Source: Bifidobacterium mongoliense DSM 21395
GTDB lineage: Bacteria > Actinomycetota > Actinomycetes > Actinomycetales > Bifidobacteriaceae
Assembly (NCBI RefSeq): GCF_000741285.1
Contig: NZ_JGZE01000026.1
Location: 24,876 to 88,875 of the forward strand
DNA: 64,000 bases
Direction: 5' to 3'
Shown here: positions 51,526 to 61,370 of the stretch, piece after piece
Layout: each line of letters starts with the position of its first letter
Numbering within the stretch: position 1 is the first letter of the stretch
Program-made: the position numbers and the translations under genes
Notes under the pieces: model-generated
Told to the model about the DNA's origin: nothing
Database searches by the model: none
What the model saw: only the letters and a program-made list of their open reading frames with translations

Positions 51526-52065
51526 ATGGCATCGCATATTGGCAAGCTCCCCGTCGCCATTCCGGCCGGCGTGGAAGTCACATTCAATGGTCAGAACTTC
51601 TCGGTCAAAGGACCGAAGGGTTCGGACTCCTATACGCTCCCCGAAGGGATCCGCGGCAAGGTGGAGGGCACGGAAGTGCTGCTCACCGCCGTCGACGACG
51701 AGCGCCAGACCCGGTCCAACCACGGTCTGAGCCGTTCGATCATCGCCTCGATGGTCAAGGGCGTGCACGAGGGCTTCACCAAGACCCTCGACATCATCGG
51801 CACGGGTTACCGCGCGCAGATGAAGGGCAAGGGCATCGAGTTCTCGCTTGGCTATTCCCACACCATCACGGTGAACCCGCCTGAAGGCATCGAGTATGAG
51901 CTGCCGAATCAGAACCAGGTCATCGTGAAGGGCACCGACAAGCAGGTCGTCGGTCAGGCCGCCGCGAACATCCGCAAGCTTCGCGCCCCGGAACCCTACA
52001 AGGGCAAGGGCATCAAGTACACGGACGAACATATCGTGCGCAAGGCTGGAAAGGCTGGTAAGTGA
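51526..52065 (+). CDS. rplF: 50S ribosomal protein L6
   Basis: 179 aa, two similar alpha/beta domains. [18 protein letters not shown] start and the signature [19 protein letters not shown] at the end. Located at the factor-binding face of the large subunit. AGGAAGGAGAGC precedes ATG 51526; rplR starts one base after the stop. Confidence 0.97.
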   Translation: MASHIGKLPVAIPAGVEVTFNGQNFSVKGPKGSDSYTLPEGIRGKVEGTEVLLTAVDDERQTRSNHGLSRSIIASMVKGVHEGFTKTLDIIGTGYRAQMKGKGIEFSLGYSHTITVNPPEGIEYELPNQNQVIVKGTDKQVVGQAAANIRKLRAPEPYKGKGIKYTDEHIVRKAGKAGK

Positions 52066-52066
52066 T

Positions 52067-52438
52067 ATGACCGTTAAGATTTACGGTAAAGGCAAGAAGG
52101 TCGCCCGCCTTCGTCGCCACGCTCGTCTGCGTCGGCACATCTCCGGCACGGCGGACAGGCCTCGTCTCGTGGTCACTCGCTCCAACCGGCATATGGTCGC
52201 CCAGGTTGTGGATGACGTCAAGGGCGTCACCCTGGTGAGCGTCTCCACGATGCAGAGCGATTTCGAAGGCTTCAAAGGCACCAAGATCGAAGCCGCCACG
52301 AAGGTCGGAACGCTTATCGCCAGCAAGGCGAAGGACGCGGGCATTTCGACGGTGGTCTTCGATCGCGGTGGCAACAAGTACCACGGCCGAGTGGCCGCGG
52401 TGGCCGACGCCGCCCGAGAGGGAGGACTGGCACTGTGA
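52067..52438 (+). CDS. rplR: 50S ribosomal protein L18
   Basis: 123 aa. [39 protein letters not shown] core and the ending [21 protein letters not shown]. 5S rRNA-binding partner of L5 in the central protuberance. Overlaps the rpsE start by four bases (GTGA), so they are coupled. Confidence 0.97.
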   Translation: MTVKIYGKGKKVARLRRHARLRRHISGTADRPRLVVTRSNRHMVAQVVDDVKGVTLVSVSTMQSDFEGFKGTKIEAATKVGTLIASKAKDAGISTVVFDRGGNKYHGRVAAVADAAREGGLAL

Positions 52439-53181
52439 GCGACAACGAAAAGGAAACCCAAGTGGCTGGTGAAACTCAGAACACTCAGGCCTCCACCGAG
52501 GAGCACAAGGACGATCGCAACGGGTCCCGCCAGGGACGTCGCGGTCAGCGCGGCGAAGGCCGTCGCGGTGAGCGTCGCAACCGTCGCGAGGACAATCGCG
52601 GCGACGAGATGCTCGATCGCGTGGTCACCATCAACCGTGTGTCCAAGACCCATAAGGGTGGCCGTACGTTCAGCTTCGCGGCACTGGTTGTCGTCGGAGA
52701 CGGCAACGGCACCGTGGGTGTGGGCTACGGCAAGTCCCGCGAGGTCCCGGCGGCGATCGCCAAGGGCCAGCTCGACGCCAAGAAGCACATGTTCAACGTG
52801 CCTCGCGTCCGTGGCACCGTCACCCACCCGGTGATCGGTCACGACGCCGCGGGTACCGTCCTGCTTCGTCCGGCAGCCCCGGGAACCGGCGTTATCGCCG
52901 GTGGTCCGGTCCGCGCCGTCATGGAGTGCGCCGGCATCAGCGACATCCTCACGAAGTCGATGGGATCCGCAACTCCGGTGAACGTGGTCCGCGCGACGGT
53001 CGATGCCCTCAAGAGCCTTGAGGAGCCCGAGGAGATCGCGGCCCGTCGAGGCATGAGCCTCGAAGAGGTCGCTCCCGATGCCATGCTGCGCGCACGCGCC
53101 GCTGGTATCGCCGAAGCACGCAAGGCACGTGAAGAAGCCCAGGCCAAGAAGGCCGCCGATGACGCGAAGGCCGGTGAGTGA
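52435..53181 (+). CDS. rpsE: 30S ribosomal protein S5
   Basis: 248 aa, longer than the usual 165-200. About 55 residues rich in Gly, Arg, Asp and Glu ([19 protein letters not shown]) precede the conserved [38 protein letters not shown] and [13 protein letters not shown] follow. A C-terminal Ala/Lys-rich extension is also present. GTG 52435 overlaps rplR. Both tails are common in bifidobacteria and should be disordered. Confidence 0.96.
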   Translation: MSDNEKETQVAGETQNTQASTEEHKDDRNGSRQGRRGQRGEGRRGERRNRREDNRGDEMLDRVVTINRVSKTHKGGRTFSFAALVVVGDGNGTVGVGYGKSREVPAAIAKGQLDAKKHMFNVPRVRGTVTHPVIGHDAAGTVLLRPAAPGTGVIAGGPVRAVMECAGISDILTKSMGSATPVNVVRATVDALKSLEEPEEIAARRGMSLEEVAPDAMLRARAAGIAEARKAREEAQAKKAADDAKAGE

Positions 53182-53183
53182 CG

Positions 53184-53366
53184 ATGGCGAATCTGAAGAT
53201 AACCCTCGTGCGTGGCCTGGTGAATTCCAAGCCTGTCCAGCGTGACACCGTGCGGACCCTCGGCCTGCACCGCATTGGCGCGACCGTCGTCCGCGACGAT
53301 TCCCCCGCCAACCGTGGCTTGGTTCACGCCGTGCGCCACCTGGTGACCGTTGAGGAGGTCGACTGA
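53184..53366 (+). CDS. rpmD: 50S ribosomal protein L30
   Basis: 60 aa: [21 protein letters not shown], then [29 protein letters not shown] 53184 gives the exact family length; an in-frame GTG 53178 overlapping rpsE is possible but adds two residues. Two bases separate it from rplO. Confidence 0.97.
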   Translation: MANLKITLVRGLVNSKPVQRDTVRTLGLHRIGATVVRDDSPANRGLVHAVRHLVTVEEVD

Positions 53367-53368
53367 TT

Positions 53369-53827
53369 ATGGCAAATGAGGATCAGGATATCCTGCAAAT
53401 GCACAATCTTCATCCGGCGCCCGGTGCGAAGAAAGATCGCATCCGCGTGGGCCGTGGTGAAGGTTCCCGGGGCAAGACCTCGGGTCGTGGAGACAAGGGC
53501 ACCAAGAAGCGCTATCAGGTGCGCCCCGGCTTCGAAGGTGGACAGCTCCCGCTGTACATGCGTCTGCCGAAGCTCCGCGGATTCAAGAGCCCCTTCAAGA
53601 AGGAGTTCCAGGTCGTGAACATCGCGTCACTGACCGAGCTCTTCCCGAAGGGCGGAGAGGTCACCGTCGAGAGCCTCGTCGAGAAGGGCGCCGTGCGCGC
53701 CGGCTTCCCGGTGAAGGTTCTGGGCGATGGCGAAGCCACCACCGCGTTCACCCTCAAGGGTGTCAAGGTCTCGGCCTCCGCGAAGGCGAAGATCGAAGCT
53801 GCCGGTGGTTCCGTGTCCGAGGCGTGA
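53369..53827 (+). CDS. rplO: 50S ribosomal protein L15
   Basis: 152 aa. [45 protein letters not shown] glycine-rich loop and [22 protein letters not shown] late-assembly protein of the large subunit. GAGGAGG in the end of rpmD serves as its ribosome-binding site. A perfect terminator hairpin follows 36 bp after the stop, ending the spc ribosomal genes before secY. Confidence 0.97.
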   Translation: MANEDQDILQMHNLHPAPGAKKDRIRVGRGEGSRGKTSGRGDKGTKKRYQVRPGFEGGQLPLYMRLPKLRGFKSPFKKEFQVVNIASLTELFPKGGEVTVESLVEKGAVRAGFPVKVLGDGEATTAFTLKGVKVSASAKAKIEAAGGSVSEA

Positions 53828-53863
53828 ATCACACGCTGACGACCGTTCCGCGGTAGATTATGG

Positions 53864-53897
53864 GATCCTCCCCGCTGCAACAGCGGGGAGGATCTTT
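53864..53897 (+). terminator. spc-operon terminator after rplO
   Basis: A perfect 14-bp stem, GATCCTCCCCGCTG (53864-53877) with CAGCGGGGAGGATC (53881-53894), loop CAA, then TTTG. Confidence 0.85.
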
Positions 53898-54026
53898 GCT
53901 ATTCATCGTGATTGCGCCCGGCGACACGCCAACCGCGGTAGAGCCGATGCGCTAAACTCGACGATTAGTGTCTGTTTTGTATCGGTGCGCCGACGAGCTT
54001 GCGCACGATAAGGGAAGGAACCCCAG

Positions 54027-55364
54027 GTGAGGACGTTAATCCAGGCCTTTAGAACCAAGGAACTCAGGAATAAGATTCTGTTCGTCTTTGGCATGATTAT
54101 CATCTACCGCATTGGATCGTTCATACCAACGCCGGGAGTGGACTTCAAGATCGTCCAGGATTGCGTGGCGAAGGCCTCGTCGAACCAGGAGAACTTCGTC
54201 GGTCTGGTGAACCTCTTCTCGGGTGGCGCGATGCTGCAGCTGTCGATCTTCGCCTTGGGAGTCATGCCGTACATCACGGCATCCATCGTCATCCAGCTGC
54301 TCCGCGTCGTGATTCCGCGGTTCGAGGCCCTGCACAAGGAAGGCCAATCGGGCGAGACCAAGCTAACCCAGTACACCCGATACCTCACCATCGGCCTTGC
54401 CGTCCTGCAGTCCACCACCATTCTGGTGACCGCTCGTACCGGCGCCCTGTTCAACTACCAGTGCTCGCAGGTCATCCCTGATGGATCCGTCTGGTCGCTC
54501 ATCGTCATGGTCCTCGTCATGACCGGCGGCACCGGCCTCATCATGTGGATGGCCGAACTCATCACCGACAAGGGCATCGGACAGGGCATGTCCATCCTCA
54601 TCTTCATGTCCATCTGCTCGGGCTTCCTGCCGAAACTGTGGGAGATCGGCTGGGGTACCAACGGCAAGGGCGGCGATTGGAGCAAGTTCGGCATCGTGGC
54701 CGCGGTCCTGCTCGTCATTCTTATCTTCGTGGACTTCGTCGAACTCTGCCAGCGCCGTATCCCCGTGCAGTACACGCGCCGTATGATCGGCCGCAAGATG
54801 TACGGCGGTTCATCCACGTACCTGCCGTTGAAGATCAACATGAGCGGTGTCATCCCGCCCATCTTCGCCTCGTCCATCCTGGCCATCCCCACGCTCATCG
54901 CACAGTTCGGCAACACGCAACAAGGATGGGTCGGCTGGATCAACACGAACCTGGCCAACACCACGAGCGCCTGGTACATCGGTCTGTACGCCGTCATGAT
55001 CGTGTTCTTCTGCTTCTTCTACACGTCGATCACCTTTGACCCCGACGAGACCGCCGATAACATGAAGCAGTACGGCGGGTTCATCCCCGGCATCAGGGCC
55101 GGCAGCGCCACCAGCCGCTATCTGAGCTACGTCATGAACCGGCTCAACACGGTCGGAGCCGTGTACCTGCTGTTCGTGGCGCTCATCCCCACCGTGCTCA
55201 TCATGGTGCTGGAACTGGGACAGAAGCTGCCCTTCGGCGGCACCACGATCCTCATCATTGCGGGCGTCGGACTCGACACCCTGCGTCAGGCCAGGGCACA
55301 GACCGAACAGTTCCAGTACGCCGGATTCCTGTTCGATCACACCGATCACTACGAAGGAAAGTAA
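54027..55364 (+). CDS. secY: protein translocase subunit SecY
   Basis: Ten-helix channel subunit of the Sec translocon. NKILFVFGMIIIYRIGSFIPTPG begins helix 1, GGAMLQLSIFALGVMPYITASI lies by the plug/helix 2, and GVIPPIFASSILAIPTLIAQF and IPTVLIMVLELGQK-type segments mark later helices. 445 aa. GTG 54027 follows AAGGGAAGGAA. TAAACT at 53953-53958 is a possible -10 box, consistent with its own promoter after the rplO terminator. adk follows after 15 bp. Confidence 0.96.
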   Translation: MRTLIQAFRTKELRNKILFVFGMIIIYRIGSFIPTPGVDFKIVQDCVAKASSNQENFVGLVNLFSGGAMLQLSIFALGVMPYITASIVIQLLRVVIPRFEALHKEGQSGETKLTQYTRYLTIGLAVLQSTTILVTARTGALFNYQCSQVIPDGSVWSLIVMVLVMTGGTGLIMWMAELITDKGIGQGMSILIFMSICSGFLPKLWEIGWGTNGKGGDWSKFGIVAAVLLVILIFVDFVELCQRRIPVQYTRRMIGRKMYGGSSTYLPLKINMSGVIPPIFASSILAIPTLIAQFGNTQQGWVGWINTNLANTTSAWYIGLYAVMIVFFCFFYTSITFDPDETADNMKQYGGFIPGIRAGSATSRYLSYVMNRLNTVGAVYLLFVALIPTVLIMVLELGQKLPFGGTTILIIAGVGLDTLRQARAQTEQFQYAGFLFDHTDHYEGK

Positions 55365-55379
55365 GGGAGAACACATACG

Positions 55380-55940
55380 ATGCGACTGCTTATCATGGGA
55401 CCGCAAGGCGTCGGCAAGGGCACGCAGGCCGCCCTGCTCAGCAAGCACTTCGATATCCCCGCCATTTCGACCGGCGATATCTTCCGCTACAACATCAAGA
55501 ACGGCACGGAGCTGGGCAAGCAGGTCCAGGCCTATACCGACAAGGGTGAACTCGTTCCCGATGCACTGACCAACTCCATCGTCAAGGACCGTTTGGCCAA
55601 GGACGATGCGAAGAACGGTTGGATCCTCGACGGCTATCCCCGCAACGTGGCGCAGGTCCATGCGCTCGATGCGATGCTCGAGGAACTCGGCATGCCGCTG
55701 GATTCCGTGGTTGCCCTTGAGGCCGAGCGCAGCGTGCTCATGCAGCGGATGCAGAAGCGGGCCGAGCAGGAGGGCCGTGCCGATGACACCCCGGAGGCTA
55801 TCGAGAAGCGTCTGGCGACCTATGAGCAGGAGACCGCTCCGCTGCTTGACGTCTATGAGAGCCGCGGGCAGCTGGTCGTCGTCAACGGCGTGGGCGATGT
55901 CGACGATATCAGCGCCAGGATGATCCAGCAGCTCAACTGA
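55380..55940 (+). CDS. adk: adenylate kinase
   Basis: Interconverts ATP + AMP and 2 ADP. P loop GPQGVGKGTQ (residues about 7-16), AMP site STGDIFRYNIKNGTELG, WILDGYPRNVAQ, and LATYEQETAPLLDVY. At 186 aa it is the short-LID form without the zinc knuckle. GAAAGTAAGGGAG precedes ATG 55380. Standard secY-adk operon; a 14-bp inverted repeat follows. Confidence 0.96.
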   Translation: MRLLIMGPQGVGKGTQAALLSKHFDIPAISTGDIFRYNIKNGTELGKQVQAYTDKGELVPDALTNSIVKDRLAKDDAKNGWILDGYPRNVAQVHALDAMLEELGMPLDSVVALEAERSVLMQRMQKRAEQEGRADDTPEAIEKRLATYEQETAPLLDVYESRGQLVVVNGVGDVDDISARMIQQLN

Positions 55941-55967
55941 GCGTAGCGAGCCCTGTCGGCCAGCGAG

Positions 55968-55994
55968 TGGTGGTGTTGGTGGTGTTGGTGGTGG
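55968..55994 (+). repeat. three 9-bp tandem repeats (TGGTGGTGT)
   Basis: Units at 55968, 55977 and 55986; the last differs in its final base. Located just after the adk stop. Confidence 0.85.
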
Positions 55995-56009
55995 CGACAG
56001 GCTTGCACC

Positions 56010-56053
56010 GCACGGACCGGATGTGAGACATAGGTCGAGCATCCGGTCCGTGC
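56010..56053 (+). terminator. secY-adk terminator
   Basis: GCACGGACCGGATG (56010-56023) pairs perfectly with CATCCGGTCCGTGC (56040-56053) over a 16-base loop, followed by ATATTC. Confidence 0.7.
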
Positions 56054-56191
56054 ATATTCAGGGGGTTGCGGCGAGTGCACGAATGGAGTGGTATCCGCGA
56101 TGCGGCGGACGGTGCGCTCCGGGGAATGGACGACTGCGATGAGGCAGCGGCTGGGCAACACGCCGTTCGGGAGAGCAGTACCCCGTTGGTG

Positions 56192-56197
56192 TACACT
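56192..56197 (+). promoter_or_regulatory. infA -10 box
   Basis: TACACT, about 60 bases before infA; the -35 is unclear. It would start the alpha-operon transcript after the adk terminator. Confidence 0.45.
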
Positions 56198-56259
56198 AGC
56201 AAGTTGGTGTGTCTTCGGACGCGCTCACGTAATACAAGCCAAGGAACGGAACGAGGCTC

Positions 56260-56478
56260 ATGGCAAAAGACGGTGTGATTGAAGTCGAAGGTCGGGTGGT
56301 GGAAGCACTGCCGAACGCGATGTTCCGCGTGGAACTGGAGAACAAGCATATCGTTCTCGCGACCATCTCGGGCAAGATGCGGAAGAACTATATCCGCATA
56401 CTTCCACAGGATAGGGTCGCGTTGGAGATGAGCCCTTACGATCTGAACCGCGGTCGAATCACGTACCGGTACAAGTGA
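56260..56478 (+). CDS. infA: translation initiation factor IF-1
   Basis: 72-aa OB-fold protein, exact family length. [42 protein letters not shown] and [19 protein letters not shown] are diagnostic. AAGGAACGGAACGAGG precedes ATG 56260. It opens the alpha operon infA-rpmJ-rpsM-rpsK-rpoA-rplQ. Confidence 0.97.
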   Translation: MAKDGVIEVEGRVVEALPNAMFRVELENKHIVLATISGKMRKNYIRILPQDRVALEMSPYDLNRGRITYRYK

Positions 56479-56500
56479 TCGGTATAAGCAAAGGAAAACC

Positions 56501-56614
56501 ATGAAGGTCAGCCCCAGTGTGAAGAGGATCTGCGAGAATTGCCGCGTGATCCGTCGTCACGGTCGCGTCATGGTGATTTGCTCCAACCCGCGCCACAAAC
56601 AGCGCCAAGGCTGA
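56501..56614 (+). CDS. rpmJ: 50S ribosomal protein L36
   Basis: 37 aa: [20 protein letters not shown] then [17 protein letters not shown], with the zinc ligands CxxC...C and the final His. AAAGGAAAACC precedes ATG 56501. It lies 22 bp after infA. Its presence with Cys ligands shows the zinc-containing form. Confidence 0.97.
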   Translation: MKVSPSVKRICENCRVIRRHGRVMVICSNPRHKQRQG

Positions 56615-56742
56615 GTCGAATCCCAGCGACAGCAACAGACAAACGCTGAGTCACAGCAATAGCTGAACCCCGGGTGCGCAGGCCCGGGCCGGATAACCGG
56701 ATGACTCGGTGGAAGACCTGCGGAAGTACAGAAGGAATCGCA

Positions 56743-57120
56743 ATGGCACGTCTTGCCGGAGTCGACATCCCCAATGAGAAGCGCATCGAGATCGCCCTCA
56801 CCTACATCTTCGGTGTAGGTCGCACTCGTGCGAAGGAGACCCTGGGAGCCACGGGCATCAGCCCCGATGCTCGGGTCAAGGATCTGACGGATGAGCAGCT
56901 GATCACGCTGCGCGACTATCTCGAATCCAATTACAAGATCGAAGGCGATCTGCGTCGTGAAGTCGATGCGGATATCCGTCGTAAGATCCAAATCAATTGC
57001 TACCAAGGCCAGCGCCACCGTAGGGGACTTCCGGTTCGTGGACAGCGCACGAAGACCAACGCGCGTACCCGCAAGGGCCCGAAGCGTACGGTCGCCGGAA
57101 AGAAGAAAGTCACCAAGTAG
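56743..57120 (+). CDS. rpsM: 30S ribosomal protein S13
   Basis: 125 aa. [20 protein letters not shown], the helix-turn region [34 protein letters not shown] segment ([16 protein letters not shown]) and the tail [23 protein letters not shown] 56743 follows GAAGGAATCGCA; an upstream in-frame ATG (56674) is not family-like. 128 bp separate it from rpmJ. Confidence 0.97.
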   Translation: MARLAGVDIPNEKRIEIALTYIFGVGRTRAKETLGATGISPDARVKDLTDEQLITLRDYLESNYKIEGDLRREVDADIRRKIQINCYQGQRHRRGLPVRGQRTKTNARTRKGPKRTVAGKKKVTK

Positions 57121-57202
57121 TCGGTGACAGTGTCCGGACCACGCATGCACGCATGACATCGTCCGGACCACCGCATAGTTCGTTACAAGGAAACGAGGGG
57201 CA

Positions 57203-57601
57203 ATGGCAGCTCAAAAGCAGGCCACGCGCAAGCCGCGTCGCCGGGACCGCAAGTCGGTGCCGGTCGGGCAGGCGCATATCAAATCCACATTCAACAACAC
57301 CATCATCTCCATCAGCGACCCCTCCGGGGCTGTCGTCGCATGGGCTTCCGGTGGCGATGTCGGCTTCAAGGGCTCCCGTAAGTCCACGCCGTACGCCGCG
57401 GGCATGGCGGCTGAATCCGCGGCCCGCAAGGCCATGGAGCACGGCGTGAAGAAGGTCGATGTCCTGGTCAAGGGACCGGGCTCCGGTCGTGAGACCGCCA
57501 TCCGTTCGCTGCAGTCCGCAGGTCTCGAAGTCGGTTCCATCACCGACGTCACTCCGCAAGCGCATAACGGCGTTCGTCCTCCCAAGCGTCGTCGCGTCTG
57601 A
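57203..57601 (+). CDS. rpsK: 30S ribosomal protein S11
   Basis: 132 aa. [39 protein letters not shown] and the ending [19 protein letters not shown]11 forms the 30S platform with S6 and S18. AAGGAAACGAGG precedes ATG 57203. About 80 bp separate it from both neighbours. Confidence 0.97.
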   Translation: MAAQKQATRKPRRRDRKSVPVGQAHIKSTFNNTIISISDPSGAVVAWASGGDVGFKGSRKSTPYAAGMAAESAARKAMEHGVKKVDVLVKGPGSGRETAIRSLQSAGLEVGSITDVTPQAHNGVRPPKRRRV

Positions 57602-57680
57602 GCACTCAAGAAACTAATCCGTCCAACCCGCCTATGGCCGGTGCACGCACCACCGATCAGAAGCTGAAAGGATAACCACA

Positions 57681-58676
57681 GTGCTTATCGCACAGCGTCC
57701 GACACTTACTGAGGAATCACTCAATCCGCAGCGTTCGCGCTTCGTCATCGAACCGCTCGAACCTGGTTTCGGTTACACGCTTGGTAATTCATTACGGCGC
57801 ACGCTCCTGAGCTCCATACCCGGGGCGGCGGTGACTTCGGTACGTATCTCGGGTGCCCTGCACGAGTTCACCTCGCTGCCGGGTGTCGTCGAGGACGTCA
57901 CCGAGATCCTGCTCAACGTCAAGGGCATCGTGCTGACCAGCGAATATGATGAGCCGGTTGTCATGTACCTGCGCAAGAGCGGTGAGGGCGAGGCCAAGGC
58001 CGGGGACATCACACCGCCGGCCGGCGTGACCATCGCCAACCCGGATATGCATATCGCCACACTCGCGGAGGACGGCGAGCTCGAGATCGAGTTCACCGTG
58101 GAACGCGGGCGCGGCTATGTCCAGGCGCAGCTCAACAAGTCGGATACCGATGAGATCGGCCGCATTCCGGTCGATTCCATCTACTCCCCGGTGCTCAAGG
58201 TCAGCTACAAGGTCGAGGCCACGCGTGTTGAACAGCGCACGGATTTCGACAAGCTCATCCTTGACGTCGAGACCAAGCCGGCGATCTTGCCACGAGACGC
58301 GGTCGCGTCCGCCGGTTCGACCCTGGTTGAGCTCTTCGGACTGTGCCGCGAACTCAACGAGCAGGCAGAGGGCGTCGAAGTCGGCCCCGCACCTGTGGCC
58401 GAAGAGGCGGATCCCGAGATGTCCGTCCCGATCGAGGAGCTCAATCTCACCCAGCGCAGCTACAACTGCCTGAAGCGTGAAGGCATCCACACGATTGGGG
58501 AACTGGTCTCCCACACCGAGCAGGATCTGCTCGATATCCGCAATTTCGGTATGAAGTCGATCGATGAGGTCAAGGAGAAGCTGCAGGGTCTTGGGCTTTC
58601 TCTCAAGGCTTCGCCCTTGGGCTTCGACACCAACAATCTGGAGGGTGGCACCTTCTTCTCGCCGGAAGACGAGTGA
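57681..58676 (+). CDS. rpoA: RNA polymerase subunit alpha
   Basis: 331 aa. The N-terminal dimerisation domain has [29 protein letters not shown], then a linker, and the C-terminal domain with [19 protein letters not shown] and [20 protein letters not shown] that binds UP elements and activators. Start GTG 57681 with GAAAGGATAACC upstream. rplQ follows after about 90 bp. Confidence 0.97.
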   Translation: MLIAQRPTLTEESLNPQRSRFVIEPLEPGFGYTLGNSLRRTLLSSIPGAAVTSVRISGALHEFTSLPGVVEDVTEILLNVKGIVLTSEYDEPVVMYLRKSGEGEAKAGDITPPAGVTIANPDMHIATLAEDGELEIEFTVERGRGYVQAQLNKSDTDEIGRIPVDSIYSPVLKVSYKVEATRVEQRTDFDKLILDVETKPAILPRDAVASAGSTLVELFGLCRELNEQAEGVEVGPAPVAEEADPEMSVPIEELNLTQRSYNCLKREGIHTIGELVSHTEQDLLDIRNFGMKSIDEVKEKLQGLGLSLKASPLGFDTNNLEGGTFFSPEDE

Positions 58677-58765
58677 AGTCCATCCGCATTCATCCATCCA
58701 TCCGATTACCGCGGACGTTCGGGCAGATGCCCACCTGCGGTATCCGGGTGCACTAAGGAGTTACT

Positions 58766-59272
58766 ATGCCTACACCGAAGAAGGGCCCGCATCTGGCGTC
58801 AAGCCCGGCACACGAGCGTCTTATGCTCGCGAACATGTCGACGAGCCTGTTCCAGCACAGCCGCATCACGACCACGCTGCCCAAGGCCAAGCGCTTGCGT
58901 CCGCTCGCCGAGCGCCTCATCACCTTCGCGAAGCGCGGGGATCTGCATTCCCGTCGTCGCGTGATGCGCGTCATCCGCAACAAGTCGGTCGTGCACCGTC
59001 TGTTCACGGAGATCGCCCAGCAGATGGAGCAGCGCGAGGGCGGGTACACCCGCATCGTGAAGATCGCCCCGCGTCACGGCGATGCCGCACCGCAGGCGAT
59101 CATCGAGCTCGTGACCGAGCCCGTAAGCGCCAAGCAGGCTGTCGTCAAGGAAGCGCAGGCCGCCGCCAAGGTTGCCTCCGATGCCGAGACCAAGCCGGCG
59201 GAAACCGCACCTCAGGCCGTCGAGGCCGAGGCGACCGCCACGAAGAAGGATGACGAGAAGCAGGCCGAGTAG
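58766..59272 (+). CDS. rplQ: 50S ribosomal protein L17
   Basis: 168 aa. [40 protein letters not shown] and [16 protein letters not shown] are the conserved core (about 118 aa), then a roughly 45-residue Ala/Lys/Glu-rich tail typical of actinobacterial L17. ACTAAGGAG precedes ATG 58766. Last ribosomal gene of the alpha operon; a strong terminator follows within 20 bp. Confidence 0.97.
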   Translation: MPTPKKGPHLASSPAHERLMLANMSTSLFQHSRITTTLPKAKRLRPLAERLITFAKRGDLHSRRRVMRVIRNKSVVHRLFTEIAQQMEQREGGYTRIVKIAPRHGDAAPQAIIELVTEPVSAKQAVVKEAQAAAKVASDAETKPAETAPQAVEAEATATKKDDEKQAE

Positions 59273-59289
59273 TCTGCAATCCGAACTGT

Positions 59290-59324
59290 CGGGGTGGGAA
59301 TCATCATGATTCCCACCCCGTTTT
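59290..59324 (+). terminator. alpha-operon terminator after rplQ
   Basis: CGGGGTGGGAATCA pairs with TGATTCCCACCCCG (a near-perfect palindrome at 59290-59320), followed by TTTT. The strongest canonical terminator of the window. Confidence 0.92.
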
Positions 59325-59495
59325 CGTTATTCGGTACTGGAACGGGGGAGGGTGTTCCTATGCGGACAGGTTCCCTGGTGGTGGTTTCCCTCCGCTGATG
59401 GTTCCCCTAGCGAGCGTTCTTCCGCTGCTGGCTCATCTCTGATGGTTCCCCCGTGCGCGACGCGCCGAGGTACCGGGGTATGTGACAATGGGGTC

Positions 59496-60449
59496 GTGCC
59501 ACGACTACGACTTGATCTCGCCTATGACGGGACGGATTTTCACGGATGGGCCAGACAACCAGGGCTGCGCACCGTTCAGGGCGAGCTCGAATCCGCCATC
59601 GATACCGTGCTTCGCGTTCCCGTCGCACAGGACGGACGTGGCGGGGTCTCGGTGGTGGTGGCCGGGCGTACGGACAGCGGTGTCCACGCCGCCCATCAGG
59701 TCTGCCATATGGACATCGATCAGCGGTTCCTGGATGCGGCGGTGGGGCATATGAACGTCGGGCCTGTCGAGGCCTTCGCTCGCCGATTGCGGCGCAAGCT
59801 GCCTCCCGATGTCGCCGTGCTGAGCGTGGAGCCGGCGCCCGACGGTTTTGACGCGCGGTTCTCGGCCCTGGAACGAACCTATGTCTATCGCATCGGCGAC
59901 GACGGGGCCGATTTCGATCCACGGATTCGGGGACATGTCGCCTACATGGAAGGCACGCTTGACGTTGACGCGATGAACGATGCCATCGCCCATGCCGTCG
60001 GATTGCATGATTTCGGCTCGTTCGCCACGCCCAACCCCGGCGGCACGACGATACGGCTGGTGAAATACGCCCGTTGGATCAGGGTGCCGCATACGCCGTT
60101 GGGGCCGTGGGAGCGTGACGGGTCGGCCACGGTCGACGATAACGAGCCTTCGCTCGGCGCGGAGGCGTTGGATATACCGGTCGAGGAGTCCGGTCTGGTG
60201 TGCCTTGCGATTGTGGCCGACGCTTTCGCCCACAACATGGTCCGTTGCCTCGTGGGCGCTGCGATCAAGGTGGGACAGGGAGATCGCAACGCAGCGTGGT
60301 TCGCGGACAAGGTTGCACAGCCCCTGCGGGAGGGGTCGACCGGGCCCGCGCCGGCCTGCGGGCTGACGCTGGAGTGCGTGCGGTACCCCGATGCGGCGCT
60401 GTTGGCCGAGCGAGCACGGAGCATTCGCGCCAAACGTACCTTGCCGTGA
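59496..60449 (+). CDS. truA: tRNA pseudouridine(38-40) synthase TruA
   Basis: 317 aa. RLDLAYDGTDFHGWARQPGLRTVQ, the catalytic Asp in GRTDSGVHAAHQV and FAHNMVRCLVGAAIKVG identify TruA, which modifies the anticodon arm of many tRNAs. GTG 59496 (MPRLRLDLAYDG) is the natural start; it has no Shine-Dalgarno sequence but GACAAT lies six bases upstream, compatible with a leaderless mRNA. The frame is open further upstream. It follows rplQ as in many actinobacteria but has its own promoter region behind the terminator. Confidence 0.93.
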   Translation: MPRLRLDLAYDGTDFHGWARQPGLRTVQGELESAIDTVLRVPVAQDGRGGVSVVVAGRTDSGVHAAHQVCHMDIDQRFLDAAVGHMNVGPVEAFARRLRRKLPPDVAVLSVEPAPDGFDARFSALERTYVYRIGDDGADFDPRIRGHVAYMEGTLDVDAMNDAIAHAVGLHDFGSFATPNPGGTTIRLVKYARWIRVPHTPLGPWERDGSATVDDNEPSLGAEALDIPVEESGLVCLAIVADAFAHNMVRCLVGAAIKVGQGDRNAAWFADKVAQPLREGSTGPAPACGLTLECVRYPDAALLAERARSIRAKRTLP

Positions 60450-60958
60450 GACCGATGTGCCCGGTGGTTGATGTGGTTGGAGTCGATGCGCCTGGTGGTT
60501 GATGTGTCTGGAGTCGATTCACACGGTGTTGGATTTGCCGAGGGTTGATTTGCTTGGGGTCAATTGGACTGGGAATCAATCGACATACGTGGTGGTTTCG
60601 GATTGCTCCATGGCAAGGTGAGGTCATGCTGTCCGTGTTGTCTCGTGAGCGCAGATCTGGTGCCGGTGTCGGGTACCGTTTGAGCGCGTGGCATGTGGCG
60701 GGTGACGAACCAACACGCTCGCGACGGGCCGGTGTCATCCGTGGGCGACGCGCGACCGTTCGAGCACGCAAACAACTGTGGACTTCGCGACGGGTCGGTG
60801 TGAATGCTCTGCACACGACCGGTCGAACATATAAATACCTTGAGCGTTGTGTCGGGCTCATCCGTGTGCGGCACGCGGAGTGGCCAAAGTCACGAGGATG
60901 TTGCATAATAATCAGGTTGCGCGTTCGACCCTTATTGATTCGGTCGGCGAGTGGCGTT
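60450..60958 (+). other. truA-tRNA-Ser(CGA) intergenic region
   Basis: About 509 bp. The first third carries 31-bp direct repeats and degenerate half-units (60463-60590). The rest has long but unsupported open frames on both strands. CATAAT at 60904-60909 may be the -10 box for the tRNA. Confidence 0.5.
60463..60590 (+). repeat. 31-bp direct repeats with degenerate 15-16-bp half-units
   Basis: GGTGGTTGATGTG occurs at 60463 and 60494, and TGGAGTCGAT at 60478 and 60509: a 31-bp tandem repeat. Further half-units with GAT or AAT cores and G-rich starts run on to about 60590. Confidence 0.7.
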
Positions 60959-61043
60959 GGATGAGTGTCCGAGCGGTCTAAGGAGCACGCCTCGAAAGCG
61001 TGTGAGGGGAAACCCTCCGCGAGTTCGAATCTCGCCTCATCCG
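60959..61043 (+). tRNA. tRNA-Ser (CGA)
   Basis: 85 nt, long variable arm. Acceptor GGATGAG/CTCATCC, discriminator G; anticodon loop with CGA between CT and AA; T loop GTTCGAATC. No encoded CCA. Confidence 0.95.
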
Positions 61044-61046
61044 CGA

Positions 61047-61077
61047 AGGCCCTGGGATTCCACCCCCGGGCCTTTTT
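61047..61077 (+). terminator. tRNA-Ser(CGA) terminator
   Basis: AGGCCC pairs with GGGCCT with an inner GGG/CCC, followed by a run of five T. Confidence 0.88.
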
Positions 61078-61218
61078 ATATCTTCATCCCGATGCCTTCG
61101 GAGCCGACGGTTTGATGAGGGGCACCGACACCATGCCCGGTTTGGGTTGTGGGCATACGGTGTGTATTGCCGAAGCGGTGGTTGCCTAGCAGTCTGGAAA
61201 CTGGGAAGTCGGAAGTCT

Positions 61219-61239
61219 GGAAACCGGAAACCGGAAACC
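61219..61239 (+). repeat. three 7-bp repeats (GGAAACC)
   Basis: Exact units at 61219, 61226 and 61233, preceded by degenerate copies from about 61193. Confidence 0.85.
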
Positions 61240-61316
61240 GGTGTGGTGGGTATTAGGTATAGCTTGTATTCCGGGCATGGCTCGTTTTCTGTCATGGGGC
61301 CTGTCGCGTTCGTAAT

Positions 61317-61370
61317 GCGTGTCCCGGTCATGAGGCGTGTCCCGGCCGTGACGCGTATGCCGGTGTTGGT
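61317..61370 (+). repeat. three 18-bp tandem units
   Basis: Units at 61317, 61335 and 61353, starting GCGTGTCCCGG or GCGTATGCCGG. Weaker units may flank them. Confidence 0.75.

Larger units (their letters stand above)
55941..56259 (+). other. adk-infA intergenic region
   Basis: No gene. It holds a 9-bp tandem repeat (55968-55994), the inverted repeat 56010-56053 and the infA promoter region with TACACT at 56192-56197. Confidence 0.6.

Noticed and set aside
60545..60964. 139-codon frame between truA and tRNA-Ser
   Set aside because: It runs into the tRNA gene, has no start signal and no recognisable sequence.
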